Shown here piece after piece: positions 50,771 through 60,459 of a DNA stretch of 64,000 bases. The stretch is from JABMNT01 sp048262655 (lineage in GTDB: Bacteria > Pseudomonadota > Alphaproteobacteria > Rhodospirillales > Casp-alpha2): the NCBI GenBank assembly GCA_048262655.1, contig JBLXEY010000002.1, positions 248,001-312,000 of the forward strand, read 5' to 3'. Position 1 is the first letter of the stretch. The number at the start of each line of letters is the position of its first letter. Position numbers and translations under genes: made by a program. A model generated the notes under the pieces. That model was given only the letters and a program-made list of their open reading frames with translations, was not told the origin of the DNA and searched no databases.

Positions 50771-53099
50771 TTTACGTCCAGACCCCGGCAATAGACCACC
50801 GGTTAAGTCGCGTTCAACGCGACAAAAGCCGGATGCGGGGTCTCGGTTGGCGCTCGCCGATAAGAAGTTACAACAAGCGGAAATGCTGCTTGCGGTATCG
50901 CGCAAAGTGGCAGCGATTGAGAGCCTGGACGAGATTCTAAAAACCCTTGTGGAAATGACCACTTACGAATTGGGTGCGGAACGGGGAAGTTTGTTTTTGA
51001 ACGATGCGGCGACCGGCGAGTTATATTCCCGCGTCGCGCAGGGTAATTTTTCCCGGGAAATTCGGATATTGAACACGACCGGCGTTGCCGGCGCGATTTT
51101 CACCAATGGCAAAGGTGAAATCATCGACGATGCATACGGTGATTCGCGCTTTAACCGGACAATTGATGAGCAAACCGGCTTTAAAACGCGGAACATTCTG
51201 TGTGCACCTGTTCGAACGGTGAAGAATGAAGTTATCGGTGTTATCCAGGTTCTGAACAAGAAGGACGATAAATTTACACACGAGGATTTGAAGTTGCTGG
51301 AGGCGATGACAACGCAAGCCAGTGTCGCGCTTCAGAGTACTCAATTCGTTGAACGCATGCGCAAAACGCGTGAAAAGGAGCTTGAGTTTCTTGATGTGGT
51401 AGCTGATGTCACGTCGGAGCTTGAGTTGGGCACCTTGCTCAAGAAGGTTATGGCCGAAGCGACGCGGATGTTGGGCGCAGACCGTTCCACACTGTTCATG
51501 AACGACGAAAAAACGAACGAACTGTTTTCGCGTGTTGCCATGGGAGACGGTATCGGTGAAATCCGGTTGCCAAACACCGCAGGTATTGCTGGAGCTGTAT
51601 TTGCGTCGGGACAAACGATTAATATCCCCTATGCCTACGCTGATTTGCGTTTCAACCCGGCTTTTGACAAACAGACCGGCTATTTCACCCGGTCTATCTT
51701 GTGTGTGCCCGTCATAAACAAAGACGGCAAGTGCATTGGCGTCACGCAGGTGCTTAATCGCCGCGGCGGGCCGTTTACCGATGAAGATGAAACGCGACTT
51801 AAGGCCTTTACCGCTCAGGTGTCCATTGCGCTTGAAAATGCCAAGTTGTTCGAAGACATCCAAAACATCAAAAACTACAACGAAAGCATGCTCGAAAGTA
51901 TGTCTAACGGCGTTATTACGATGGATGAAGATGGTAAAATCGTCACCTGTAATAAAGCTGGCCTTAACATTATGACTAAGATGCCGAATGAAGTTATCGG
52001 TGTTTCGGCTGATGAATTCTTTGTTGATGAAAATCTATGGCTGATGGAGCGGGTTCAAAAAGTTGACGCTTCACAGGAACCGGAAGTCATTATCGATGGC
52101 GAGTTGCAGTTTGGTGAAGAAAAATTATCGGTAAACGTCAATATTCTACCACTGATCAACACCGAAGGTAAAAAACTTGGTGCCATGATCATGGTTGAAG
52201 ACATCAGCTCCGAAAAACGGATGAAGTCAACGATGTCGCGTTATATGGACCCGGCATTGGCCGCACAGATGATGGAAGGTGGCGATAGCGACGAGTTCCT
52301 GGGCGGCAAGAGTACAGAAGCGACGATCCTATTTTCTGATATTCGAAGCTTCACGACGCTGACCGAATCATTGGGCGCGCAAGGCACGGTCCAAATGTTG
52401 AATGAATACTTCACCATTATGGTCGACATAATCACCCGCGAAGGCGGCATGCTGGATAAGTTTATTGGTGATGCGATCATGGCAGCGTTTGGTATACCTG
52501 TCGCTCATGAAGACGATGAAGATCGCGCCGTCCGTGCGACCATTGCCATGATCACAGAGCTCTGGGAATACAATAAAATCCGCGAAGCACGGGGCGAATT
52601 GGCCATTGATCACGGAGTTGGCCTCAATACCGGGATGATTGTCTCGGGCAACATCGGGTCCCCCAAACGTATGGACTATACGATGATTGGCGACGGGGTG
52701 AACCTGGCGGCACGCCTTGAATCGGCCTGCAAGCAGTACTCGGCGCGTATTTTGATCAGTGAATTCACCCGCGCCAAATTAAAAGGGACATATCGGATGC
52801 GTGACGTCGATCTTGTTGTCGTAAAAGGAAAAACGGAGCCCGTGGGCGTGATCGAGGTTTTGGATTATCACAATGACGAGACCTATCCTAACCTGATGGA
52901 CAATGTGAACTATTTTAATGAAGCCGTGAAGCAATACAGGGGTGGTAATTGGGACAAGGCGATCACTAATTTTGAAGAAGCCCTTAAGGCTAATCCCTCA
53001 GACAATCTGGCTAACACTTACATAGATCGTTGTGAGGTTCTTAAAGCCAACCCTCCGGAAGGTGAGTGGGATGGTGTATGGGTCATGACGTCCAAATAA
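50760..53099 (+). CDS. Class III adenylate cyclase with two GAF domains and a PAS domain
   Basis: A 779-residue soluble cyclase. Order: N-terminal basic stretch and coiled coil (about 1-48), GAF1 (about 50-193), GAF2 (about 215-362), PAS (about 372-485), class III catalytic domain (about 515-700) and a TPR-like tail (about 715-765). The metal-binding aspartates are Asp527 (FSDIRSF) and Asp571 (GDAIMA). The purine-specifying residues are Lys567 and Thr641 (DYTMIGD), the Lys-Thr pair known for adenylate cyclases of the cyanobacterial CyaC/soluble type. The C-terminus ends GEWDGVWVMTSK. It should make cAMP under control of GAF ligands (cyclic nucleotide or redox cofactor). It overlaps the repeat-protein gene by 11 bases and is followed by an Hpt gene after 39 bases. 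Confidence 0.93.
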   Translation: MASSLRPDPGNRPPVKSRSTRQKPDAGSRLALADKKLQQAEMLLAVSRKVAAIESLDEILKTLVEMTTYELGAERGSLFLNDAATGELYSRVAQGNFSREIRILNTTGVAGAIFTNGKGEIIDDAYGDSRFNRTIDEQTGFKTRNILCAPVRTVKNEVIGVIQVLNKKDDKFTHEDLKLLEAMTTQASVALQSTQFVERMRKTREKELEFLDVVADVTSELELGTLLKKVMAEATRMLGADRSTLFMNDEKTNELFSRVAMGDGIGEIRLPNTAGIAGAVFASGQTINIPYAYADLRFNPAFDKQTGYFTRSILCVPVINKDGKCIGVTQVLNRRGGPFTDEDETRLKAFTAQVSIALENAKLFEDIQNIKNYNESMLESMSNGVITMDEDGKIVTCNKAGLNIMTKMPNEVIGVSADEFFVDENLWLMERVQKVDASQEPEVIIDGELQFGEEKLSVNVNILPLINTEGKKLGAMIMVEDISSEKRMKSTMSRYMDPALAAQMMEGGDSDEFLGGKSTEATILFSDIRSFTTLTESLGAQGTVQMLNEYFTIMVDIITREGGMLDKFIGDAIMAAFGIPVAHEDDEDRAVRATIAMITELWEYNKIREARGELAIDHGVGLNTGMIVSGNIGSPKRMDYTMIGDGVNLAARLESACKQYSARILISEFTRAKLKGTYRMRDVDLVVVKGKTEPVGVIEVLDYHNDETYPNLMDNVNYFNEAVKQYRGGNWDKAITNFEEALKANPSDNLANTYIDRCEVLKANPPEGEWDGVWVMTSK

Positions 53100-53138
53100 G
53101 ACAATTATCACTAAATCCAAAACAGGATAAGAATTAAA

Positions 53139-53936
53139 ATGAAAACCCCAAGTACAGATGTCGATGATTTTTTTGAGCAACTCCGCCGGGAATTCATTGA
53201 AGCCACAAGTGATCGCCTAAGCACCGTCGATGATTTGATAACGGCGATGATGGAAAATGAAAACCCTGACGAATCCCTAAGCGAGTTCTTGCGCCATATT
53301 CATTCCATCAAAGGCCAAGGGGGAACCTTTGACTTTCCGACGGTTTCGACCATCGCACACCGCCTGGAAGATTATATCGAAACAGCACCCGAGCACTCTC
53401 AATCGCAACTGCAAGACATGCAGTATTTTGTCGATGTCATTCGCCGGATTATTGAAAGCGAGCGTGACCCCAGCCAACAAGAGCAAGTTGCTATATTGGC
53501 GGCCCTGCCAAAAACGGCAAAAGATTTTGATGACGTTGAAGCCTTTGACGACAACAAACCGATCCAGGACATGAAAATTGTGCTGGTCATGCCCAAGGGA
53601 ACACAACGCAAGATCATTGGTAAAGAGCTCGCGGCTTGCGGTTTTCAAATTTCAAACGCTGACACCCCTGTCGATGCGATCAAGTACGCTATTGAACACA
53701 AACCAGAGATTGTTATTGCCAGTCGTGAGATGGAACAAATGGGTGGGCAAGAAATGGCCAAGGTGTTTGCAACGATCGACGGCACCAAGAGCGTTCACGT
53801 GGTTATTGCAACGACCGGCACAAAATCCGGTATTGATGTTGCTCAGTTGCCAGAGACAACACGTGTCATTCAAAAAGGCCCGGGGTTTGTTGATGATTTG
53901 ACGGATTGCCTTGGCGACTGGGGATTCTTTGGTTGA
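53139..53936 (+). CDS. Hpt phosphotransfer protein with a degenerate receiver domain
   Basis: A 265-residue protein. Residues about 8-112 form an Hpt four-helix bundle with the phospho-histidine at 55 (RHIHSIKGQGGTF). Residues about 143-262 look like a receiver domain (MKIVLVMPKGTQRKIIGKEL), but the phospho-acceptor position reads IASREMEQMGG, with Ser in place of Asp; the late Lys (VIQKGPG) remains. So this is an Hpt-pseudoreceiver fusion, a likely phosphorelay protein with an interaction module. It is the third gene after the repeat protein and cyclase and probably shares their transcript. Partner kinase not in the window, apart from the distant CHASE4 kinase. A hairpin lies just after its stop. 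Confidence 0.85.
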   Translation: MKTPSTDVDDFFEQLRREFIEATSDRLSTVDDLITAMMENENPDESLSEFLRHIHSIKGQGGTFDFPTVSTIAHRLEDYIETAPEHSQSQLQDMQYFVDVIRRIIESERDPSQQEQVAILAALPKTAKDFDDVEAFDDNKPIQDMKIVLVMPKGTQRKIIGKELAACGFQISNADTPVDAIKYAIEHKPEIVIASREMEQMGGQEMAKVFATIDGTKSVHVVIATTGTKSGIDVAQLPETTRVIQKGPGFVDDLTDCLGDWGFFG

Positions 53937-53938
53937 TC

Positions 53939-53981
53939 TGGCCGCGGAGACGCTGCTCTGAAGCGAGCAGGTCTTCGGCCA
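53939..53981. terminator. Long imperfect hairpin between convergent Hpt and CHASE2-cyclase genes
   Basis: TGGCCG (53939-53944) pairs with CGGCCA (53976-53981), and an inner stem (AGAC and CTGCTC with GAGCAG and GTCT, one bulge) closes near 53959-53964. There is no T run, so termination is inferred only from its place between two stop codons. Confidence 0.4.
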
Positions 53982-53996
53982 CAAAGACATGTAATA

Positions 53997-56237
53997 CTAC
54001 TTGGTTGTAGCGACGAACACGCCATCCCAGTCTTCACCCGGAGGCTCTGCCTGGAAGTGCAGGATCCGGGTTTCGTAAAGATCGTAGAATCCGTCGATGT
54101 TGTAGGGACCACATAGAAGACGGCATTCCTTCAGGCGTTTGATGGACTTGTTCCAGTCTTGAGCCAGATAGGCCTCAATCATTTGATCGTGGAATTGCTT
54201 TAGCGTTTGGAATTCCTGACTTTCGGCAACAGCTTCATCGCCGACCAGACAGTAAATGGTGACCGCTTCCGTTTTCCCTTTAACTTTGATGTTGTCGAGG
54301 AACAGGGTCGCCATCATCGGCACATCTTTGTAAGTCGTCTCTCCAATAACAATATCGACACCATAGGACTTGCTCTGGCCCTCAAGACGGGCCGCCAGAT
54401 TAACCGTATCGCCAAGCACAGAATAGTCGATCCGTAATTCGGAACCCATGTTGCCAACAACGGCTGGACCACTGTTAAGCCCCAAGCCAACCTTTAAAGG
54501 CACGTGTTTGCGCCCTTCCTCTTTGGCCTCAGCCTCAAGACGTTCATTCAGCGGCGCCATTTCAGCCATCATCGCCAACGCCGATTGGCAACCATAATAT
54601 GCGTGTTTTTCGACATCCAGAGGCGCATTCCAAAACGCCATGATGCAATCACCCATATACTTATCAATGGTCCCGTGACGATCCAAAATGACATTGGTTA
54701 AAGGTGTCAGGAGTTTGTTGATGAGTTTTGTCAGGCCGATGGCATCAAATTGTTCAGAAATCGTGGTGAACCCGCGAACATCACAAAACAGCAATGTCAT
54801 ATCACGCTGCACACCACCTAATTGCAGTGCATCCGGGTTTTCAGCAATCGCTTTAACCTGATCAGGAGCCAGATATTTGGAGAACGCATCACGGGTTTGC
54901 TTCCGTTTGGCTTCTTCACGTGAATAGCCTGTGTAGGTCAAGACCATGTATATGAGCATAATGGATACGATGGCGTAGCTCGCATCTAGCAAGATCTTTT
55001 CTTCCGAGAACAAATACCAGGAAGTGCCCCCTGCCCCGACAGCTGTGACAAGAAACACGAGTGCCGTCCATTTGGCACCCAGCCAAGGCACTAAAATGAT
55101 CATCGCAAGACCACCAAACAACACAAATGCCATTTCTGCGGAATTGGCGTAATTTGGGCGTGTGAGATAGTCCTGATTGGCGATCACCTCAATGACCTGT
55201 GCGTGGACCTCTACCCCCGGAATGTCACGTTCCGTCGGGATCGAGCGAATATCTCGAAGTCCTACCGCGGACGTTCCAAGAATGAGCATTCGTCCGGCAA
55301 TCTTGTTAGGATCGGCGGTGCCGTCTAACAGTTCATGCGCCGGGACGTATTTATCCCAATCCCGCTTCGAGAAATGCGGCCAGATGCGTCCAACGTTATT
55401 TGTTTTAACCGTAAAGTTTTTGGTAATGCCGACGCCATCAATTCCGGCCACGTTTGAGTTGATCACGACGGTTTGTCGCCCCAGCGCCACTCTCAGCATT
55501 TCGATAGACAGGGCCGGAAAGAATTTGCCTTCATGGAGGAAGTAAGCTGGCACGTTACGTATAATACCATCTTCATCGGGGATCGCGTTAAACATCCCAA
55601 AACCGGCAAGCCGGTTCTTCTTGGCGGCTTCTTCCAGAACCGGAATATTGCGGACTAACGCCGGGAATTGGAGCGTAAACGATGCGGGGTCTACGGCGTT
55701 TTTAGATAACTTCCGGATTCCAACCGATGCTTTCGAAGGGGGCCCCTTTACACCATCTGTTTCATTGGTGCGCCCTGCCTGACCAAGAATAACGCGGCTT
55801 TTCGATATGACCTCGGCAAAAAGTTCATCATTCGTTTTGCGCTTGGTTAAAATTTCCTGCATTTCGGGCGAAAGTCCCGAAGCTTCAGCTGCGACCGTTT
55901 TGATATCTTTGCCATCGGGTTCCGCGAACACCATATCAAAGGCAAATAACGAAGCCTTCATGTTCATTGCGTTTTGAACAAGTCTCGCAACTTTATCGCG
56001 TGGCCAAGGCCATTGACCTACAGTCTCAAGGCTTTGTTCGTCGATATCGATGATTGTAACCGGTTTTTTATCTGGCGGTGGGATATCGCGCGGTTTGGTT
56101 TGTTGGTAATAATCAAACATCTTCAAACGGGCAAATTCGACCGGAGCCGGATTAAAGTTATAAAGAAGTATGAATCCGATCAGCATCGCATAGCCGACCA
56201 GACGATCGTAACTTACGGCCGCACGTAATAATTTCAT
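53997..56237 (-). CDS. CHASE2-domain adenylate cyclase
   Basis: A 746-residue membrane cyclase. TM1 (about 12-28) leads to a large extracytoplasmic CHASE2 sensor (about 30-345, with DIDEQSLETVGQWPWPRDKVA). Three close helices follow (about 350-425), then the class III catalytic domain (about 445-640) with FCDVRGFTTIS and GTIDKYMGDCIMAFW. The purine-side motif reads IDYSVLGD, with Ser where the soluble cyclase has Thr. The C-terminus is short, helical and ends EDWDGVFVATTK, matching the other cyclase. It should make cAMP in response to an envelope signal. It is convergent with the Hpt gene and divergent from the type I secretion operon. Confidence 0.93.
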   Translation of the reverse strand: MKLLRAAVSYDRLVGYAMLIGFILLYNFNPAPVEFARLKMFDYYQQTKPRDIPPPDKKPVTIIDIDEQSLETVGQWPWPRDKVARLVQNAMNMKASLFAFDMVFAEPDGKDIKTVAAEASGLSPEMQEILTKRKTNDELFAEVISKSRVILGQAGRTNETDGVKGPPSKASVGIRKLSKNAVDPASFTLQFPALVRNIPVLEEAAKKNRLAGFGMFNAIPDEDGIIRNVPAYFLHEGKFFPALSIEMLRVALGRQTVVINSNVAGIDGVGITKNFTVKTNNVGRIWPHFSKRDWDKYVPAHELLDGTADPNKIAGRMLILGTSAVGLRDIRSIPTERDIPGVEVHAQVIEVIANQDYLTRPNYANSAEMAFVLFGGLAMIILVPWLGAKWTALVFLVTAVGAGGTSWYLFSEEKILLDASYAIVSIMLIYMVLTYTGYSREEAKRKQTRDAFSKYLAPDQVKAIAENPDALQLGGVQRDMTLLFCDVRGFTTISEQFDAIGLTKLINKLLTPLTNVILDRHGTIDKYMGDCIMAFWNAPLDVEKHAYYGCQSALAMMAEMAPLNERLEAEAKEEGRKHVPLKVGLGLNSGPAVVGNMGSELRIDYSVLGDTVNLAARLEGQSKSYGVDIVIGETTYKDVPMMATLFLDNIKVKGKTEAVTIYCLVGDEAVAESQEFQTLKQFHDQMIEAYLAQDWNKSIKRLKECRLLCGPYNIDGFYDLYETRILHFQAEPPGEDWDGVFVATTK

Positions 56238-56495
56238 ATGATTTCCGCACCCATTTTTTGCGAATCGCTCCTCGAATCACTCACGTTTTGCCCAACACCC
56301 GGTTATTTTTTCGTAATTTAACGAATTCTACACCTTTAAGCTTGTCCCGGGTCAAGGTTTAAGTTCGCCAATCGTGTTTGGTTAAGGAGAAAAACAAGGT
56401 TAGCCCGGTTAAATTGGCGGAATCCGTAAACTTTTATCTGAACAACCGGTTTACACGCTAGCGCGGAGGCCTTGACCACCGTATATTTAAGCAAC

Positions 56496-58970
56496 ATGAG
56501 TGAGAACAGTCACCGCGCTTGGCTTAAGCCATTTCTCAAGCCCGTAATGCCGATCTTCCGTGAAGTTTTGGCAATGTCGGCGTTTGTCAATATTTTGGCG
56601 CTGGCAGTCCCTGTCTTTACCTTGCAAGTTTACGACCGTGTCATTGGTCACGCTGGCATTTCCACCCTTGTTGGATTTGTCATCGGAATGATTTCAATCG
56701 TTCTTTTTGACTATATTTTACGCCAGTCGCGCTCGAGAATTATGCAAACCGTGGCATTACGGATCGATGTCCTTGTTGGCCGAAAGCTGTTCGATAAATT
56801 AATGGCGCTTCCGTTACACCAACTGGAAGCGAAACCAGCCAATTATTGGCAATCTTTGTTTCGTGATGTGGATACGGTGCGCAATACACTGTCTGGCGCC
56901 TCCGCATTACTTTTGTGTGATCTCCCGTTCGCGCTGATGTTTCTGACCCTTATCTGGATCATTGCAGCCCCCATTGCCTGGGTGCTGATGATTATTATTC
57001 CGCTGTTTATGTTTATTGCCTGGCAGTCTTCGGCAAAGATGTCGCAAGCAAACCAGGAAGAACGTGAAAGCACACAAACACGCGACGGCCTGATTGCCGA
57101 GATTATTAATGGGCGGACGACCGTCAAAGCCCTGGCCCTTGATAATGCTATGCGCCCCATGTGGGAAGAACGGCACGCAGAGAACATTGAAAATTCAGTC
57201 ATGCGCGGCGCGCGGTCGGATTTCTATTCGAATTTTGGCGGCTCGTTAACAATGCTGACGACTGTATGCATGACGACGGCGGGCGCCCTGGCAATTATTG
57301 AAGGTGTGCTGACCATGGGATCGCTGATCGCGACAAACATGCTGACCGGTCGCCTGATCGGCCCAGCTAACCAGTTGGTCGGCCAATGGCGCGCCTACAG
57401 CAGTTTTTTGCAGTCCCTTGATCGGCTCGGTGAAGTCTTTGAAAGTGAGGGCGAACGCCAGGAAAGTGAAGTCAAGTTAACCCGTCCTGAAGGTGAAATT
57501 ACGACAGAAAACGTATCTTTTGGGTATGCGGAAAACCTGCCACCGGTCGTTGACTCGGTTAACATTACGATCAAATCACGCGGCGTTCATGCCCTGGTTG
57601 GTCGGAATGGCAGTGGCAAGACAACCCTTCTCAAGCTGATACAAGGTCTATATGCACCAACAAATGGTCGCGTGCTATTGGATGGTGCCGATATCGCTCA
57701 GTTTAGCCGAACCGAACTTGCGTCCTGGCTAGGGTATGTCCCTCAGGAATGCGTTTTGTTTGCAGGGACGGTGCGTGACAACATCGTACATCGACATCCG
57801 GAAGCAACTGACGAGCAGATTATCGAAGCCGCCACGGCCGCGGGTGTTCATCAGTTTATTATCGACTTGCCAGAAGGGTATGCCTCAGAAATTGGCGAGG
57901 CAGGCCGCAGACTGTCCGGTGGGCAGCGGCAACGCATTGCCATTGCCCGTGCCTTGCTTGGCAATCCGCCCGTTTTATTACTTGATGAGCCCTCATCGAG
58001 CCTGGACCGGCAGGCCGAACAGGCCTTGCGGACAACCTTGGTGGCGATTGGTCAAGAACGTACCGTCATTATCGTCACCCATAGTCCGATATTGCTTGCC
58101 GCCTGCAATGACCTTGTGGCTCTTGACCGGGGCAAGGTCGCGCTGGCCGGACCGTCTAAAGAAATTTTACCCAAACTTTTTGGTCAGCAACCGAAAGGCG
58201 ATCCCCAGCAGGCGGCCCAGCAAAAGCCTACCGGCCCAAGTCAAAATATAGCACCGCCTGCGGCAGAACGCAGCAAACCTGTGCCGGCTCAAGCTGCCTC
58301 CGCAGCGCAACCGCCCCGGCCTGCCCAGCCGCCTGCTGCGCAAAGGCCACGTCCCGCAGCAGCCCGACCTGCAGTTCCCACTCCTCCTGCGGTTGCTAAA
58401 CCAGCTGCCAAAGCCGTTTCCCAGCCAAGGCCACCCGCGCCCTCTTCCCGACCGGTCGCAACAGCCAGCCCCCCGACACCGGCCGCGGCAAAAGCTGCGT
58501 CGCGTCCGGCCCCTGCCGGCAAACCTAAAATGCCGACAGCCAAGGCGCTGCCACCAAAGCCACCGGCTGCCGCATCGAAGCCCCCCGCACCAGCTCGCCC
58601 TCCACGCCCTGCCAAAGCGAAGCCGTCCCCACCGACAGCACCTGCTGCAGCGCAAACACCCGCAGCAACGCCAACCGCGCCAAAACCGCCAGCACCAAGA
58701 CCTCCGGCCGCGAAACCGGCAGTTTCCCAACCGGAAGCCGCTATTGGCGCTGCCGACGCGATAGCTGGCAAGCAAGGGGCGGTTCCCAAGCCAACACCGC
58801 CAATGCCATCAATACCAGCCAGTGTCGATCCCAGTGTTCCGGCAGGTGAACGATTTAGCCTTGATGAGCAACAAGGAGGACAATTTGTTGACGATCCCTA
58901 TGCAGATTTGATTAAAACATCTAATGATAAAGGGGCAGCACCTCAATCTGGACAAGGAACTAAGCAATGA
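56496..58970 (+). CDS. Type I secretion ABC permease/ATPase with long Pro/Ala-rich tail
   Basis: An 824-residue inner-membrane ABC exporter subunit. Six helices lie at about 20-290, and the ATPase at about 330-555 has Walker A VGRNGSGKT, signature LSGGQRQR and Walker B VLLLDEPSSSLD. No C39 peptidase is present, as in HlyB/PrtD-type exporters. After the ATPase comes a tail of roughly 260 residues, about 190 of them strongly Pro/Ala-rich with Lys/Arg, ending in an acidic stretch (FVDDPYADLIK). The usual family member stops near 570-600 residues. The start is ATG 56496; an in-frame TTG at 56472 follows GGAGG too closely. The stop overlaps the HlyD start (ATGA). Substrate not identified. Confidence 0.9.
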   Translation: MSENSHRAWLKPFLKPVMPIFREVLAMSAFVNILALAVPVFTLQVYDRVIGHAGISTLVGFVIGMISIVLFDYILRQSRSRIMQTVALRIDVLVGRKLFDKLMALPLHQLEAKPANYWQSLFRDVDTVRNTLSGASALLLCDLPFALMFLTLIWIIAAPIAWVLMIIIPLFMFIAWQSSAKMSQANQEERESTQTRDGLIAEIINGRTTVKALALDNAMRPMWEERHAENIENSVMRGARSDFYSNFGGSLTMLTTVCMTTAGALAIIEGVLTMGSLIATNMLTGRLIGPANQLVGQWRAYSSFLQSLDRLGEVFESEGERQESEVKLTRPEGEITTENVSFGYAENLPPVVDSVNITIKSRGVHALVGRNGSGKTTLLKLIQGLYAPTNGRVLLDGADIAQFSRTELASWLGYVPQECVLFAGTVRDNIVHRHPEATDEQIIEAATAAGVHQFIIDLPEGYASEIGEAGRRLSGGQRQRIAIARALLGNPPVLLLDEPSSSLDRQAEQALRTTLVAIGQERTVIIVTHSPILLAACNDLVALDRGKVALAGPSKEILPKLFGQQPKGDPQQAAQQKPTGPSQNIAPPAAERSKPVPAQAASAAQPPRPAQPPAAQRPRPAAARPAVPTPPAVAKPAAKAVSQPRPPAPSSRPVATASPPTPAAAKAASRPAPAGKPKMPTAKALPPKPPAAASKPPAPARPPRPAKAKPSPPTAPAAAQTPAATPTAPKPPAPRPPAAKPAVSQPEAAIGAADAIAGKQGAVPKPTPPMPSIPASVDPSVPAGERFSLDEQQGGQFVDDPYADLIKTSNDKGAAPQSGQGTKQ

Positions 58971-60280
58971 GTGTTGATGTCGCAACGGGTTCAGAACGAC
59001 TGGATGCCCTGCTCGCAAGGCACCCGATGCCAAGTTGGCGGTTATTCGCGTGGCCCGTCATGTTTCTCCTGGCTTTGGGGATTGGCTGGTCCTATTTCGT
59101 TGAATTGGATGAAGTTGCCGTCGCATCAGGCGAGGTCGTTCCACAGGGCAGCGTCAGGACGGTTCAGCACCTTGAAGGAGGAATCGTACAGGAGCTTTAT
59201 GTCGCCGATGGGGACCTGGTGCGTTCGGGTGATTCCTTATTGCTGCTGGATTTAGCGTCCGGTGGTACAAACCTTGAAGAACTCTTGGTGCGTCTGGACA
59301 GTGAACTGCTTGTCAGGGCGCGTTTGACGGCGGAAGCAGAAGGTACAGAAGTTGTCTTTCCACAAGATGTCGCCTCCCGTCGCCCCGCTTTGGTGGGCGC
59401 TCAACGGCAAGCGTTCGATGCGCGAAAGCGCGAGTTAGCTTCACGGTTAAATGTCATGCGGGAACAAATCACACAGAAGAGACTGGAAACTGATGAGCTA
59501 AAAGCGCGAACCACGGCTGTCCGTCGCAACTTGAGCCTTGCACAGGAGCGGCTGAAAATATCGACCTCCCTATTGGCGGAGGGATTGACGTCGAAAATTG
59601 AACATCTGGAACTTGAAGCGGAAGTGGAAAGCCTGGATGGCGAATTAAAGGGGTTGGGGCCTTCTTTGCCAAAAGCGGTTGCCGCAGTTGAAGAAGCGGC
59701 GCAGCGCCTGGAAGAAGGTGAAGGCCGGTTCCGTCGCGAAGCACAGGACGAACTGGGTACCGTCGAACAAAATATCGCACGTATTAACGAGCTTTTGGTG
59801 CAGGCCCGTGAACAAGGCTCACGCGCAGAAATCAAAAGTCCCATCGATGGGGTCGTTAAGAACCTTAAATATAACACCATTGGCGGCGTTGTTCGTCCGG
59901 GCGAGCCTATTCTGGAAATCGTTCCCACCAGTGAACAACTGGTTGTCGAAACCAAGCTTAATCCGACAGAGCGCGGGTTCATCCGTGCGGGGATGCCTGC
60001 AGTTGTTAAGGTGTCCACCTATGATTTCGCCCGTTATGGCGGCCTGAACGGTCAAGTCATCCGCGTCGCGCCCGATACAAGTCTCAACGAAGACGGTTCG
60101 CCCTACTTTAAGGTGATCGTACAGACAGATAAGAATTATCTGGGTCGAGACGAGACCGATTTACCCATTACACCGGGCATGCAAGCGACAGTAGATATAC
60201 ACACCGGACAAAAATCGGTTATGGATTATCTGATTCGCCCTATTCTGAAACTTAAGCATGAAGCGTTCCGCGAGCGATAA
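58967..60280 (+). CDS. HlyD-family type I secretion periplasmic adaptor
   Basis: A 437-residue membrane-fusion protein. A cytoplasmic N-terminus and anchor helix (about 27-45) precede a lipoyl half (SVRTVQHLEGGIVQELYVADGDLVRSGD), a long alpha-hairpin (about 90-275), the second half (AEIKSPIDGVVKNLKYNTIGGVVRPGEPILEIVP) and the C-terminal barrel. It links the ABC exporter to a TolC-type channel, which is not in the window. It begins within the ABC stop codon (ATGA overlap), so the pair is translationally coupled. The downstream neighbours are motA and motB. Confidence 0.92.
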   Translation: MSVDVATGSERLDALLARHPMPSWRLFAWPVMFLLALGIGWSYFVELDEVAVASGEVVPQGSVRTVQHLEGGIVQELYVADGDLVRSGDSLLLLDLASGGTNLEELLVRLDSELLVRARLTAEAEGTEVVFPQDVASRRPALVGAQRQAFDARKRELASRLNVMREQITQKRLETDELKARTTAVRRNLSLAQERLKISTSLLAEGLTSKIEHLELEAEVESLDGELKGLGPSLPKAVAAVEEAAQRLEEGEGRFRREAQDELGTVEQNIARINELLVQAREQGSRAEIKSPIDGVVKNLKYNTIGGVVRPGEPILEIVPTSEQLVVETKLNPTERGFIRAGMPAVVKVSTYDFARYGGLNGQVIRVAPDTSLNEDGSPYFKVIVQTDKNYLGRDETDLPITPGMQATVDIHTGQKSVMDYLIRPILKLKHEAFRER

Positions 60281-60377
60281 GTGTGTCTTTTCTCAAAAAT
60301 GAACGCCAGCAAGGCTTACACAACCATATTAACGTTTACAGGTAAGCGTTTGTTCTTTTTTAACGAATCTGTATAAG

Positions 60378-60437
60378 GTTAATGTAGATTAACGCTAATT
60401 TGCCTGTGCGATTGGGGACCTTAAAGGTTGCACAGGC
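60378..60437 (+). promoter_or_regulatory. Symmetric elements in the motA leader
   Basis: Two elements lie upstream of motA. First, a perfect GTTAAT-N4-ATTAAC dyad at 60378-60393 looks like an operator. Second, GCCTGTGC (60402-60409) pairs with GCACAGGC (60430-60437) around a 20-base loop and ends 22 bases before the start codon, so it could be a leader hairpin or a second operator. No matching sigma-28 promoter was found by eye. Confidence 0.35.
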
Positions 60438-60459
60438 CATAGTCTGAAGAGAGTTCTGT

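Noticed and set aside
51021..51863. A 280-codon open frame antisense to the GAF-domain cyclase gene
   Set aside because: The plus-strand frame encodes clear GAF domains; the antisense product has no recognisable domain and unlikely composition.
58167..58789. Two long open frames (about 170-200 codons) on the minus strand opposite the Pro/Ala tail
   Set aside because: They mirror the GC-rich, low-complexity coding strand, giving Arg/Trp/Cys or Ala/Gly-only sequence without a ribosome-binding site.
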